From NCBI GenBank assembly GCA_016792805.1, contig JAEUHX010000058.1, positions 202,228 through 266,227 on the forward strand: a stretch of DNA of 64,000 nt, given 5' to 3'. Shown one piece after another: positions 51,400 to 60,780 of this stretch; positions within the stretch are counted from its first letter, which is position 1, and the number at the start of each line of letters is the position of its first letter. The notes below the pieces were generated by a model that worked only from the letters and a program-made list of their open reading frames with translations, was not told the DNA's origin and did not search any database. The DNA is from Planctomycetota bacterium. GTDB lineage: Bacteria; Planctomycetota; UBA1135; JACQFD01. Position numbers and translations under genes: made by a program.

Positions 51400-52967
51400 T
51401 GGAGGAGATTCGTCTGACCACGGGGAAGAAGCTGCTCTTTAGCGCGGCGACGACGCTCGCGGTGCTTGCATGCCTCGAGGGGTTGGCCCGCACCTGGGCC
51501 GTGGAAGCCAAGGAGCGTCCGCCGGTGGCCTTCACGGGGGCGACCATCGGAGACGGCAAGTTCCCGATTCGGTGGAGCGATGATCGCTTCTGGGAGCTGA
51601 TTCCCAACGGAGCGATTGCGCTCGATGAGAGGATCAATCGAGACGGACTCCGCGGCCCCGACCTGACGTGGGAAAAGCCGCCCGGCGTGCGGCGCGTGCT
51701 GTGCCTCGGCGATTCGTGCACATTTGGAATTGCCGTGCTCGAGTGCGACACCTTTGCGCGGCGGCTCGAAAAGTGGCTTTGCTCCGATCCGAGCCTGCCG
51801 TGGCAGACCATCAACGCGGGCGTCCCGGGATACAGCGCCTACCAGATGTTACAGACGTGGCATATGTGGGGTCCGCGTCTCCAGCCCGACGTCGTGATTC
51901 TGTATGCCGGCGTGTGGAATGATTACGGCCCCGCGGTGGGCGCCGGCGATCGCGTGCTCGCCAAGCGCCTCGCGGCGCGGCGCAGCGGTTCCGCGCTCGA
52001 GGCGCTGTCGCCACATGCGCTCATGGGGTTTCTGGCTGGGTCCTCGGCGGCACCGTCCGCGCCCGACGACGCGCGCGTGCAACAATATCGCGAACTGTGG
52101 GGTTCGGAGCAGAAGCGTCCGGACGGCCCCCGCCTCGAGCTCGACGACTTCCGAAGCACGCTGGTGGAGATCCTCCGGAGTGCTGCGAATGCCGGCGCGG
52201 CCACGGTGGTGATCGTTCCGCCGGCTCCCAAGTCGACACGCGATCGTTTTCGTGACGGCGATATCTATGCCGCGGCCGTGCCGGAGGCCGCAAGGGAAAC
52301 CGGCGCGCTGCTCGTCGACGCTCGCGGATATTTCCAACAAATCGAAGCAACGGAGCCCGTGCCGCTTTTCGCGGATATCGTGCATCCTTCCTTCCGTGGC
52401 CACGGGATCCTGGCTCGGATGGTCGCTGAGACACTACAAAAGTCCCGTGTCGCTGGAGTGCCGGCAGCCGACCCGAAGCTCCTCGGAGAGCTCCCCGTCT
52501 CTCTCAAGAGACTCCAACCCAAGGCGCGTCACGAAGTCGGTGATCCTCTCGCGGAGATCACCGCCGATAAAGTGACAAACTACAATCCCGAAGCAATCCT
52601 CGTGGAGTGCCCGAGCCGCGTCACCTTCGCGCCGATCGGCATCCCGGCGAGCGCGTCGCTCTGGGTCGATTATCGCTTCTACACACGTGAGAAGCTCGGC
52701 GCGGATCCCACCGTTCGCCGCGAAGGTCCGGCGCGAACTGTGGGCCCCGTCCGATTCACCATCCGAGCCGCGGCCGAAGGCGAGGAATCGGTGGTCCTGC
52801 TCGACGATTCGTTCGATGGGCCGGACACCGAAGTGTGGACTCCCCATCGCCACCGCGACTTGAGCCTCCACGCCTTCGGCGGCAAGCGCGTCTCTCTCGT
52901 GTTGGAAACAAAAGGAGCGGCGCTCGCCGTCGATTGGGGAGCGCCGCTCCTGTTGGCCTTCCGCTGA
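51399..52967 (+). CDS. SGNH/GDSL-type hydrolase with N-terminal membrane anchor
   Basis: A 522-residue protein: one TM segment (about 12-30), then an SGNH hydrolase domain (about 90-350) with the Ser of CLGDSCTFG, the Gly of NAGVPGYSAYQ, the Asn of AGVWND and Asp/His of DIVHPSF. A C-terminal beta-sandwich of about 150 residues (FTIRAAAEGEESVVLLDDSF) may bind carbohydrate. Such proteins deacetylate or transfer acyl groups on surface glycans. ATG overlaps the DUF5989 stop by one base, so it is the same operon. No SxtJ or carbamoyltransferase gene is next to them, unlike the loci where this pair is usually seen. Confidence 0.88.
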   Translation: MEEIRLTTGKKLLFSAATTLAVLACLEGLARTWAVEAKERPPVAFTGATIGDGKFPIRWSDDRFWELIPNGAIALDERINRDGLRGPDLTWEKPPGVRRVLCLGDSCTFGIAVLECDTFARRLEKWLCSDPSLPWQTINAGVPGYSAYQMLQTWHMWGPRLQPDVVILYAGVWNDYGPAVGAGDRVLAKRLAARRSGSALEALSPHALMGFLAGSSAAPSAPDDARVQQYRELWGSEQKRPDGPRLELDDFRSTLVEILRSAANAGAATVVIVPPAPKSTRDRFRDGDIYAAAVPEAARETGALLVDARGYFQQIEATEPVPLFADIVHPSFRGHGILARMVAETLQKSRVAGVPAADPKLLGELPVSLKRLQPKARHEVGDPLAEITADKVTNYNPEAILVECPSRVTFAPIGIPASASLWVDYRFYTREKLGADPTVRREGPARTVGPVRFTIRAAAEGEESVVLLDDSFDGPDTEVWTPHRHRDLSLHAFGGKRVSLVLETKGAALAVDWGAPLLLAFR

Positions 52968-53003
52968 GCAGTTCGGAAGCCGCCCGCGAGCCGTCCTGCG
53001 GGA

Positions 53004-53681
53004 TTAGTGGTGCTTCTCTTTCTTCGCTGGCTTCTTCGAAGCAATCTCAATCGCCTTCGCCGGATCTTTCTTCACGGCGTCGACGCACTTCTCGCAGCAG
53101 AGGCGAATCACTTTTCCTTCCGCCACGGCGATGTGCGCGGGAGAAACAGGCTTGTCGGAGAATGGGCACTTCTCGTTCTGTAGATCCACAACTTTCGGAT
53201 CGAGCGCGGCCGCGAGCGTGGCGAGCGGGGCGGCTTTCGCCTGCGACGGGCAATCGTCGCAGCAGACGCGAATCTTCCGCCCCATGATCGTCACCGTGTC
53301 CTTCGAGTCGCCATTGTCCTCATTCATTACGGGACACTTGGCATTCTTGAGCTCCGTTTCCTTCGGGTAGGCCTTCGCGACGGTGCCCTTCTCGTCGGCG
53401 CGCCCCTTTGCGATGCACTTGTCGCAGCAGAAATACACAATCTGGTGGTCCAGGATTGCATACTTGTCCTTCTTAACATTCTCGCCGGACACTGGGCACT
53501 TCTCGTTTCCGAAGAACGGAACTGTGACCTTCTCCTTCTCCTTCTCCTTGCCGGCGTCGGCCGGTTTCGCCGAATCGGCGGGACGGGGCGGAGCCTTCTC
53601 TTGATCATTGATCGTCGACGCGACGGCAACGGCGCCGAGAAGTGTCACAGATGCAAACAGCGCGAGGAGTTGGAGCTTCAT
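53004..53681 (-). CDS. Exported triple metal-binding protein (three TRASH/YHS-like units)
   Basis: A 225-residue exported protein: signal peptide (about 1-21), a Lys/Glu-rich spacer, then three repeats of a Cys pattern: NEKCPVSGENV...FCCDKC, NAKCPVMNEDN...VCCDDC and NEKCPFSDKPV...LCCEKC. Each has one Cys-Pro and a CCxxC about 25-32 residues later, giving three to four thiol ligands per unit, as in TRASH/YHS heavy-metal domains. It ends in a basic, His-rich tail (KKPAKKEKHH). It likely binds copper or another soft metal outside the membrane. Divergent from glutamate dehydrogenase; the long frame to 55433 on this strand is a shadow. Confidence 0.85.
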   Translation of the reverse strand: MKLQLLALFASVTLLGAVAVASTINDQEKAPPRPADSAKPADAGKEKEKEKVTVPFFGNEKCPVSGENVKKDKYAILDHQIVYFCCDKCIAKGRADEKGTVAKAYPKETELKNAKCPVMNEDNGDSKDTVTIMGRKIRVCCDDCPSQAKAAPLATLAAALDPKVVDLQNEKCPFSDKPVSPAHIAVAEGKVIRLCCEKCVDAVKKDPAKAIEIASKKPAKKEKHH

Positions 53682-53873
53682 GGGGGACCTTGGGTACAGG
53701 GATCGCCGGAGCGATGGGGTTCTTGTACGGGATTCCGCGCGGTCTAGCGACGGCAGCCTTGACCGCAAGCGGCGACGACCTCCGAGGGGTGCCCACCGTC
53801 CATTGCTGCGTTGCCCCGGATCGCTACTCTCTCCCGCCCTAACTGCTCCTGCCCCCAAACCCTCGACCGAAGC
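53682..53873. promoter_or_regulatory. Divergent promoter region, metal-binding protein / glutamate dehydrogenase
   Basis: 192 bases between the two ATGs. No operator palindrome stands out. Confidence 0.35.
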
Positions 53874-55208
53874 ATGGCTGCCAAGAAGGCCCCGAAGTCG
53901 TCCCAACGCCACGAAGACGCCCACGACACCAGTGCGGAGTATCTCGAGGCGCCCTCGCCCGCGAAGCACAACCCCTTCGAGTCGATGCTGGCGCGCTTCG
54001 ACAAGGCGGCTGAGAAACTCCAGCTCGACCCGGACGTCTACCGGATCCTGCGCCAGCCCGACCGCGAGCTGACGGTGTCGCTCCCCGTCCGCATGGATTC
54101 GGGTCGGATCGAGGTCTTCACGGGCTACCGGGTGCAGCACAACATCGCCCGCGGGCCCTACAAAGGCGGCATCCGCTACGCGCCCGATGTGTCGATCGAT
54201 GAGGTTCGGGCACTGGCCGCCTGGATGACCTGGAAGTGTGCCGTGGTGGACGTGCCGTTTGGCGGCGCGAAAGGGGGCGTGATCTGCGATCCGCTCAAGA
54301 TGTCGGCGACGGAGCTCGAGCGCCTCACGCGCCGCTACACGGCCGCCATCGCCGACATCATCGGGCCCGACCGCGACGTGCCGGCTCCCGACATGAACAC
54401 CAACGAACAGACCATGGCGTGGCTCATGGACACCTACTCCATGACGAAGCGCTACACCGTCACCGCCGTGGTCACGGGCAAGCCGGTGGGACTCGGCGGC
54501 TCGAAGGGGCGCCGCACGGCGACTGGCTTCGGGGTCGAGTTCGTCACGCGCGAGGCGCTGGCCCACTGGAAGATCGCCAAGCCCCAGAAGGCCACGGTGG
54601 TGGTCCAGGGCTCGGGCAACGTCGGCGGCATCGCAGCCGAGCGCTTCGCGGCACTCGGCTACAAGGTCGTCGCCATCTCGGACGTGAACGGCGGCATCTA
54701 CAACCCGAAAGGGCTCGACATGGCCAAGGTCATGGCGCACCTCGCCAGCAAGCGCACCGTCGCAGGCTTCGGCGGCGCCCAGGCTGTGACCAACTCCCAG
54801 CTTCTCGAGCTTCCCTGCGACGTGCTGGTGCCGGCAGCGAAGGAAGACCAGATCACCGCAGTCAATGCCGATCGCATCCAGGCGAAGCTGATCGTGGAGG
54901 GCGCCAACGGCCCGACGGCGGCTGACGCCGACGCCATCCTCGACCGCAAGGGCGTGATCGTTCTCCCCGACATCCTTGCCAACGCGGGCGGCGTCACGGT
55001 TTCCTACTTCGAGTGGGTCCAGGACCGCCAGGGCTACTTCTGGGAGGAGGACGAAGTGAACACGAAACTCGCCAAGATGATGAAGGCGGCGTTCTACGAC
55101 GTCGTCGCCTACCAGGACCGCTACAAGGTCTCGACGCGCATCGCGGCGTACATGCTCGGAGTCGATCGGACAGCGCGCTTCACTCGACTGCGCGGGCTCT
55201 ACGCGTAG
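53874..55208 (+). CDS. gdhA: Glu/Leu/Phe/Val dehydrogenase, glutamate dehydrogenase type
   Basis: A 444-residue cytosolic enzyme that reversibly deaminates glutamate to 2-oxoglutarate and ammonium. Active-site segments: [18 protein letters not shown] with catalytic Lys, [28 protein letters not shown] with its Asp, the NAD-binding [12 protein letters not shown] and [11 protein letters not shown], and [28 protein letters not shown] near the end. The N-terminal 30 residues are extra, Lys/Ser-rich. Closest in pattern to NAD-type hexameric dehydrogenases of bacteria. Followed 33 bases on by an intrinsic terminator. Confidence 0.94.
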   Translation: MAAKKAPKSSQRHEDAHDTSAEYLEAPSPAKHNPFESMLARFDKAAEKLQLDPDVYRILRQPDRELTVSLPVRMDSGRIEVFTGYRVQHNIARGPYKGGIRYAPDVSIDEVRALAAWMTWKCAVVDVPFGGAKGGVICDPLKMSATELERLTRRYTAAIADIIGPDRDVPAPDMNTNEQTMAWLMDTYSMTKRYTVTAVVTGKPVGLGGSKGRRTATGFGVEFVTREALAHWKIAKPQKATVVVQGSGNVGGIAAERFAALGYKVVAISDVNGGIYNPKGLDMAKVMAHLASKRTVAGFGGAQAVTNSQLLELPCDVLVPAAKEDQITAVNADRIQAKLIVEGANGPTAADADAILDRKGVIVLPDILANAGGVTVSYFEWVQDRQGYFWEEDEVNTKLAKMMKAAFYDVVAYQDRYKVSTRIAAYMLGVDRTARFTRLRGLYA

Positions 55209-55241
55209 AAGCCTCGAGAGATCACAATTCGTTGCAGAAGG

Positions 55242-55276
55242 GCGCGCCGCAGAGAGTTCTGCGGCGCGCGCGTTTT
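55242..55276 (+). terminator. Intrinsic terminator of the glutamate dehydrogenase gene
   Basis: A 12-bp perfect stem (GCGCGCCGCAGA/TCTGCGGCGCGC) with a 4-base loop GAGT, then GCG and four Ts. It lies 33 bases after the stop codon and 46 before the next ATG. Confidence 0.85.
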
Positions 55277-55321
55277 CCGGCTTGGGAAACCCCAGCAGCT
55301 TCGCCGATCTTTCGCGCCTCC

Positions 55322-56491
55322 ATGGAACCGTCGATTCCGCCGATTCCGCGCGCCGCTCTTCTCGCGGATGCGTGGAGCGGCATCGACGGACTTCGGGCGC
55401 AACTGGGGGCGTTCGAGGAGGTCCATCGCGCAAGCCGAGCCGACCCGCTCTGCTGCTCGCCCGAATGGACGCTTGCCTACGCAGAGGCCTACGCGGCCCC
55501 TTCGACGGTCTTCGGTTGGACCTTTCGAACCCCCGACGGCGAGCCGGTGGGCATCCTCCCGATGCGCATGGAGCCCGGGAGGAAGGCGTGGGAGTTGAGG
55601 CGGGCCATCCTCGTAGCGGACGGCACCTTCGACTCCGACTACCTCGAGATTCCGGTGCGGCGCGGCTATGAGCTGAGCGTCGCGGAGGCCTGCCTCGACG
55701 TCGTCGGCGCGCGCCCCGGGGTGGACGCGCTGGTCATTTCCTGCATGCCGGAGAACTCCGCCATGCTGCGGGCCTTTCGCCTGCTGCTCGAATATCGCCG
55801 GCTGCCTGCGCGCGAGATTCCCGTCGCCTGCCTCGCGGCCCCGCTGCTCGGCAGTTTTGATAGTTACATCTCCTCGCTGAAGCCGCGCATGCGAAGCAAG
55901 GTGCGCTCGGCGATCCGAACCGCCGAACAAAAGGGCGCACAGCTCGCATGGTGCGACCGCGCGGAAGAGCTGGATTTCCACTTATCCGGGCTCTTCAAGC
56001 TCCACGGCGACCGATGGAACGAGGTCGGCCAGTCGGGCAGCTTCGCCGATACGCGCCGACGCGATTTCTATCATCGCATCGCCCGTGTGCTGCTAGAGCG
56101 TGGAAGGCTGCGGTTTGCGCGCCTCGAGATCGGCGGCAAGATTGTTGCGTATCAATTCGGCGCGGTCGCCGGCACTTCTTACTATCAGATCCAGGAGGGA
56201 TTCGACCCGGAATGGAAGGAGGCGCGCGTCGGCGTGGCGCTGCGCGGAATCGTCGTGAAGGAACTCCAGAAGGAAGGCACCCAGCTCTACGACTTCATGG
56301 CCGGAGGCCAGAGGCACAAAGAGGAATGGGGCGGGAAGCTCCGCCCCTGCACGACGCTTGCCTTCGCCCTCCCCAGGCTTCGGGCCAAGATCGCCTACGG
56401 GATAAGGCAGTGGCTTGACCGACGCCGCCGATACTCCCCGCCGCCAGCCGCCGCGGCCGCACCTCCGGCCGAGGACGGCGACAGCGCTTAG
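55322..56491 (+). CDS. CelD/BcsL-type (FemAB-related) GNAT acetyltransferase
   Basis: A 389-residue protein of the group that acylates extracellular polysaccharide precursors. The visible core is SLKPRMRSKVRSAIRTAEQKGAQLAW, FHLSGLFKLHGDRWNEVGQSGSF, FYHRIARVLLERGRLRFARLEIGGKIVAYQFGAV, EGFDPEWKEARVGVALRGIVVKELQKEG, LYDFMAGGQRHKEEWG, matching CelD-family patterns with duplicated GNAT folds. The C-terminus is Pro/Ala-rich. ATG at 55322 is the first after the terminator; the upstream frame is shadow. Its neighbours offer no operon; repeat copy B begins 15 bases after the stop. Confidence 0.85.
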   Translation: MEPSIPPIPRAALLADAWSGIDGLRAQLGAFEEVHRASRADPLCCSPEWTLAYAEAYAAPSTVFGWTFRTPDGEPVGILPMRMEPGRKAWELRRAILVADGTFDSDYLEIPVRRGYELSVAEACLDVVGARPGVDALVISCMPENSAMLRAFRLLLEYRRLPAREIPVACLAAPLLGSFDSYISSLKPRMRSKVRSAIRTAEQKGAQLAWCDRAEELDFHLSGLFKLHGDRWNEVGQSGSFADTRRRDFYHRIARVLLERGRLRFARLEIGGKIVAYQFGAVAGTSYYQIQEGFDPEWKEARVGVALRGIVVKELQKEGTQLYDFMAGGQRHKEEWGGKLRPCTTLAFALPRLRAKIAYGIRQWLDRRRRYSPPPAAAAAPPAEDGDSA

Positions 56492-56859
56492 CCGCCCGTG
56501 GCCGGAGTGGTTCGCAACGCGGGGACGAGGAATCGTCTCCCAGCGAACGAGGGCTCACCACAGGCGTAGCCAGGGAGTTCCGTCGAGGACGAGGCGACGC
56601 AGCGATGGGGGACGAGGCCCGCGCGCAGCTCGGATGACGTCGGAAACTCCCTCCTGGGCATGGATGGGCGCGCGGCCCAGTACGCCAGGCTTCTCGACGC
56701 AGTGATTTCTTTCGTCACGGAGCGGAGTTGACTCGGCTTGTGTGTCCTCGGTGGCCCTCTCGGCGATTCCTCTGAGGAAACCCTTTCCGAGAAGGATGCG
56801 CCGGCTAGCTGCCCCGGCGTGGATCGGCCATTCTTAGGCACTCTCCCACTACTCCCCCA
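56492..56859. other. 368-base gap carrying repeat copy B
   Basis: Only the repeat at 56506-56640 is recognisable. A 71-residue open frame overlaps the propeller gene start and has no coding character. No terminator hairpin is clear. Confidence 0.5.
56506..56640 (+). repeat. Dispersed intergenic repeat, copy B
   Basis: Blocks GGGACGAGGAATCGTCTCCC, AGGGAGTTCCGTCGAGGACG, AGGCGACGCAGCGATGGGGG and CGCGCGCAGCTCGGATGACG match copies A and C. It starts 15 bases after the CelD-type stop codon, again in a 3' untranslated region. Confidence 0.85.
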
Positions 56860-59800
56860 GTGGCTCAACAGCATCGCCTCCTCGAAGGGCTGCTCTACGC
56901 AGTCATCGTTTGCGCTCCCGCGTTCGGGCAGATCGGCACGCTCGCAAATGTGAGCGGCCGCGTTGTGGACATGACGACCGATAGCGCCGGTCGCATTCTC
57001 TACTGCACCAATGAGAGGGAAGTCGGCCGCGTTACGACCTCTGGCGCCGTCACCATTCTGGCTGACGGCACAACCGGCCCCTTCGCCAATCCTCTTCGCG
57101 GAGTCGTAGAGACGGCTTCGGGAGATATCACCGTTCTCGATTCGGTCGGCGACCTCTATCGCCTCCCTTCGGGCACGACGCCGGCCGTGAAGATCTTCAC
57201 CGATTTTTTCATGGTGAACGATCCGACCGATCTCGCGATCGACGCCGCCGGCAACTATGTCATCTGCAGCAGCACGCCGACGAGCTTCGTGCGCGCAGTC
57301 AACTGGGTGAGCTCCGACGGTCTGCGCTGGGGCTACTACCTCGTGAACCACACCCCGCTCGCGGTTTGTAACGACCCGAGCACGGGGAAGATGCTCCTGA
57401 GCGATTCGAACAGCGGCGGCGCCATTCGCCTCGTCGAGATCGCCGATGAGTCACACCCAACGTCGCCCATCGAGACCACGGCGTTTCCGGGATTCAACGC
57501 TGCGAACAATGACGGCGATCTCGCTCCGGAGGCATCCGGCGACATTCTGTACGTTGCGGGCGGAAAGCTGTTTCGGCTGAACCGGCTGAATGGCACGTCG
57601 GCGACGCTCGCGTCGGGCCTCGGTCAGCTTCGCGGCGTGACAATTGCGGCGTCGAGCGGCGCGGTGCCGAGCGCATCGGGCTGGAGCGCCTACGTCGCGG
57701 AAGGGAACGGCCCTACAGCGATTCGTGAGATCGGCAACGTGGGCGCGCCGGCGAGCGTCGTGATTCCTTCGCTCGGAACGGTGCCGAGCCGCGGCATCCA
57801 GCAGCCGGTGGCCTTCGGCCTCAACTGTTACGACATGACGACCGACACCAACGGAGATCTGCTCATCGGAGGCGATCTATTTGGTGTCAATCAAGCGATC
57901 AAGCGCATCGCGCTGCCATCGCTCACCATCACGACGATCGCCAATGCGGCAAGCGGCCTCCTCGGTCAGGTGACGGGGCTCTGCTGCTTGCCCTCCGGCG
58001 AGATCCACGCGCTCATCAGCGCGGGTCAGATCCAGAGAATCACAGAAAGCCCCTTCTCGCTCACGACGGTCTACACCGACTCCCCGAGCCTCATCGGCAT
58101 TGGTGAGGACATGATTGTGCAGCGCGACGGGAGCTACCTCGTCGCGAACCGGACCGGGTTCAACACCGGCAATGTGCTGCGCGTGCCAACGAGCGGTCCG
58201 CCTACTTCGCTCGTCAACACGCAGGAATCCCGCGGAATCGAACTCGACCCGATCTCTGGCCAAGCGATGGTGGTTCAATGGCACAACTCGGGGTTCGTTG
58301 GCTCCGTGTCGCTGCTGAACACCACCAATAATACGCTCACGCCCATTCCGGGCTTCTCCGGGATGAACTACTCGAACGGCGGCGTCTGGGCCGACGGCGA
58401 TTTGGTGGAGGACTGCCTCGGCAATGTATACACCTGCTCCGAGGACGACTTCTCCGTCCATCGATTCAATCGATACACCGGAAAGCTCGTCCGCATCGGC
58501 AGCGGATATGTGAATCGCCTCGCGGGTCTCTCCATCGCTCGGTCGACACCAGGCTCCGGCAGCACGACCGGCTGGAGCCTCTACGTCGCCGAATATTTCT
58601 ACCTGTGGGAGATCCCCAGCGTCGCCGCTCCGGCGCCCAAGAATTGGATTGATACCAATTCTCCGGGCGTCGGGCGCGGTTATGGATATTTGCCTTCGTC
58701 CGGAGGTACGCCGCGCGCAATCGTGGCCGACCCCACCGGCAATGGACTGCTGGTCTCGACGTCGGGCTCGCGCCTCTACCGGGTGAACGGCTCGGCCGGC
58801 GCCGCAACGCAGGTGGCGGGCACCCCCCAGGGGCTCTCCGGCGACCTCACCGGGCTCGCCGTTCGACCGAGCGGCCGCCTGGCGGTCGGCAGCCGATCCG
58901 GCGTTCTGTATGAAGTGGATCCGACCTCTGCCTTCGCGACGACGGTGTCATTCACCAATGCGCCCGCGAGCCTCTCCGACGTGCGAAGCCTCGTCGTCGA
59001 CGGCCTCGGCCGGACGCTGGTCGCCGATCGCCCCGCCGGGTCCAACGCCGGCCGCTTCTACCGCGTCTCTGGCGGAACCGCGACGCTGCTCCATCACACC
59101 AATCGCGGCATCGGATCCGCAATCGATCCGCTCACCGGTGATGTGTTCATTTCGGAGCTCGGCACAGCCGCCGAGAATGGCGGCGAGATTCTCCGAGTCG
59201 ATGAACTCTCGGCCGTCTCGTCGGCGGGCCACTTCCGAGGATCGAGCTACTACACGTTCCGATTCGACACCTTCGACGGCGACCTCGCCTTCGACGCCTC
59301 CGGCAATTTCTATGTTGCCGCCGGCGCGGAAGGCCGCGTCTACCGCGTGGACCGCTCGACCGGTGCACGCACCGTGCTCGGCGGAAATTACACTCAACTA
59401 TCCGGTCTCGCGCTCGCGCCCGGCACGCCAGGAGTCGCCGGCCCTCAAGGCACGAGCCTCTTCGTACTCGACGGATTCGCGATTTATGAGATCGGCGTGA
59501 CCGGACTCCCAGCCGGACCGGCGCCACTCACAAATCCTGGTCTCGCTCCGCCCGCAGACCTGCGCGTGAGCGGCATTGCCACGCTCGGTGCCGCGCACCC
59601 GGTGGCGATCACCAGCGCAACGGATGCTCATCGCCTCTACCTGATCGTTCCTTCGCTCTCCGGCAAGCTCCCCGGCTTCTTCCTCGGCGCGTCGCTCGAT
59701 CCCGGCGACACCCGCACGATTCCCAATAATCCGGACTCCCTCTGGAACTATGTGAATGTGCCGTCGATCTTCCCCGATTTCTTCGGGTCACTCGACGGAG

Positions 59801-59961
59801 CCGGACTGAGCGCTCCGACCGCCGCCATCGTGCTCCCCAATGATCCCGCGATCCTCGGACTGAATCAGTTCGTCGACCTCGCCTGGATCTCGCTCGATCC
59901 CATGGCGATCAGCGGGATCGCCACCATCGGCGGCACAGCCCAGCTCTACCTCGGGAACTGA
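56860..59961 (+). CDS. Large exported NHL/SMP-30-like beta-propeller protein
   Basis: A 1033-residue protein, GTG start, with a signal peptide (LLEGLLYAVIVCAPAFG). It is made of many short sheets of the type DTNGDLLIGGDLFGVNQAIKRI and DASGNFYVAAGAEGRVYRVDRSTG, consistent with two or more NHL-like propellers. Duplicated phrases (SAYVAEGNGPTAIREIGNVG and SLYVAEYFYLWEIPSV; RGIELDPISGQ and SAIDPLTGDVF) show internal repetition. The last about 130 residues (from PPADLRVSGIATLG) are the shared C-terminal domain. Probably surface or extracellular; no enzyme motif. Located between copy B and the polysaccharide genes. Confidence 0.85.
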   Translation: MAQQHRLLEGLLYAVIVCAPAFGQIGTLANVSGRVVDMTTDSAGRILYCTNEREVGRVTTSGAVTILADGTTGPFANPLRGVVETASGDITVLDSVGDLYRLPSGTTPAVKIFTDFFMVNDPTDLAIDAAGNYVICSSTPTSFVRAVNWVSSDGLRWGYYLVNHTPLAVCNDPSTGKMLLSDSNSGGAIRLVEIADESHPTSPIETTAFPGFNAANNDGDLAPEASGDILYVAGGKLFRLNRLNGTSATLASGLGQLRGVTIAASSGAVPSASGWSAYVAEGNGPTAIREIGNVGAPASVVIPSLGTVPSRGIQQPVAFGLNCYDMTTDTNGDLLIGGDLFGVNQAIKRIALPSLTITTIANAASGLLGQVTGLCCLPSGEIHALISAGQIQRITESPFSLTTVYTDSPSLIGIGEDMIVQRDGSYLVANRTGFNTGNVLRVPTSGPPTSLVNTQESRGIELDPISGQAMVVQWHNSGFVGSVSLLNTTNNTLTPIPGFSGMNYSNGGVWADGDLVEDCLGNVYTCSEDDFSVHRFNRYTGKLVRIGSGYVNRLAGLSIARSTPGSGSTTGWSLYVAEYFYLWEIPSVAAPAPKNWIDTNSPGVGRGYGYLPSSGGTPRAIVADPTGNGLLVSTSGSRLYRVNGSAGAATQVAGTPQGLSGDLTGLAVRPSGRLAVGSRSGVLYEVDPTSAFATTVSFTNAPASLSDVRSLVVDGLGRTLVADRPAGSNAGRFYRVSGGTATLLHHTNRGIGSAIDPLTGDVFISELGTAAENGGEILRVDELSAVSSAGHFRGSSYYTFRFDTFDGDLAFDASGNFYVAAGAEGRVYRVDRSTGARTVLGGNYTQLSGLALAPGTPGVAGPQGTSLFVLDGFAIYEIGVTGLPAGPAPLTNPGLAPPADLRVSGIATLGAAHPVAITSATDAHRLYLIVPSLSGKLPGFFLGASLDPGDTRTIPNNPDSLWNYVNVPSIFPDFFGSLDGAGLSAPTAAIVLPNDPAILGLNQFVDLAWISLDPMAISGIATIGGTAQLYLGN

Positions 59962-60057
59962 TTCTCCCCCGCGCTCGACCGCGAAGTTCGAGCCCAGTCG
60001 CGGCTCCCCGGTGACGACCGCCGGGGGCGGCGCGAGACTGTGGGGCGCGACCGATCC

Positions 60058-60780
60058 ATGGCATCTTCGACGAGCGCCCCTTGGTGGCTTCCGCTGCGCC
60101 ACGCCCTTGGGCGAGTCCGTCGGCGTTTCGCCCTGGACACCTTCGACATCTTCGTTCGGCGGGTCGGGCCTTCGGACCGCGATTTCGATCCTCACTTCGA
60201 GGCCACGACCAAGGACGGAAAGTCGGCCGGGAGCTACCGATTCGCCTGGGGTACGCCAGCCGACATCCTCGGCTGCGACGCGCACCACACGGAGCTCGAC
60301 GAGCGTGAGCGTATCCTGGGGGCCCGGCGACTCGAGTTCGGGCACCAGGTGGTCGTCGTGTTCCACGCACAGACGGTCGTCTTCTCCATGTGGGTCAATC
60401 CCCGCAACCTCAACGTCCCCGGCGCCCTCAAGCGCGCGCTCGACCCCCATCAGGCCTTCATCTACAAGGCCTTCACAAGCCCCGAGCACCGAGGGCGCAA
60501 GCTCTACGAGGCGGGCATGCGATTCGTGCTGGCCGACCTCGCGCGGCAGGGCAAGACGGAGCTGGTCGGGTATGCCCACGTGAAGAAGGATGTGTCGCGC
60601 AAAGGTTTGGCGGCGCTCCAGTTCGAAACGATGGGGCGATTTCGCGTGCTCCGTTTGCCGGGCTTTCAAACGACGCTGACCTCTGCCGAGCTCCGGCGGA
60701 ACTTCCCCAAGAAAGTCCAGCGAAGCCGAACGGCGGAGCGCCTAGCGTCCCCATCTCCCCCTGAAAGGATTCCTGCGTGA
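60058..60780 (+). CDS. GNAT-fold acyltransferase-like protein of a polysaccharide locus
   Basis: A 240-residue protein with the acyl-CoA-binding pattern SPEHRGRKLYEAGMRFVLADLARQG, equivalent to motif A (R/Q-x-x-G-x-G/A-x-x-L) of GNAT acetyltransferases, and later YAHVKKDVSRKGLAALQFETMG. The first 30 residues are Arg/Trp-rich. In EPS loci such proteins acylate sugar residues. I chose the ATG at 60058. The stop overlaps the GTG of the membrane enzyme by 4 bases, so they are one operon. Weak similarity to known families, so moderate confidence in the fold. Confidence 0.75.
   Translation: MASSTSAPWWLPLRHALGRVRRRFALDTFDIFVRRVGPSDRDFDPHFEATTKDGKSAGSYRFAWGTPADILGCDAHHTELDERERILGARRLEFGHQVVVVFHAQTVVFSMWVNPRNLNVPGALKRALDPHQAFIYKAFTSPEHRGRKLYEAGMRFVLADLARQGKTELVGYAHVKKDVSRKGLAALQFETMGRFRVLRLPGFQTTLTSAELRRNFPKKVQRSRTAERLASPSPPERIPA

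Noticed and set aside
53682-55433. N-terminal 584 residues of a long minus frame
   Set aside because: Lies antisense to glutamate dehydrogenase; only the C-terminal 225 residues (53004-53681) have a signal peptide and conserved Cys units.
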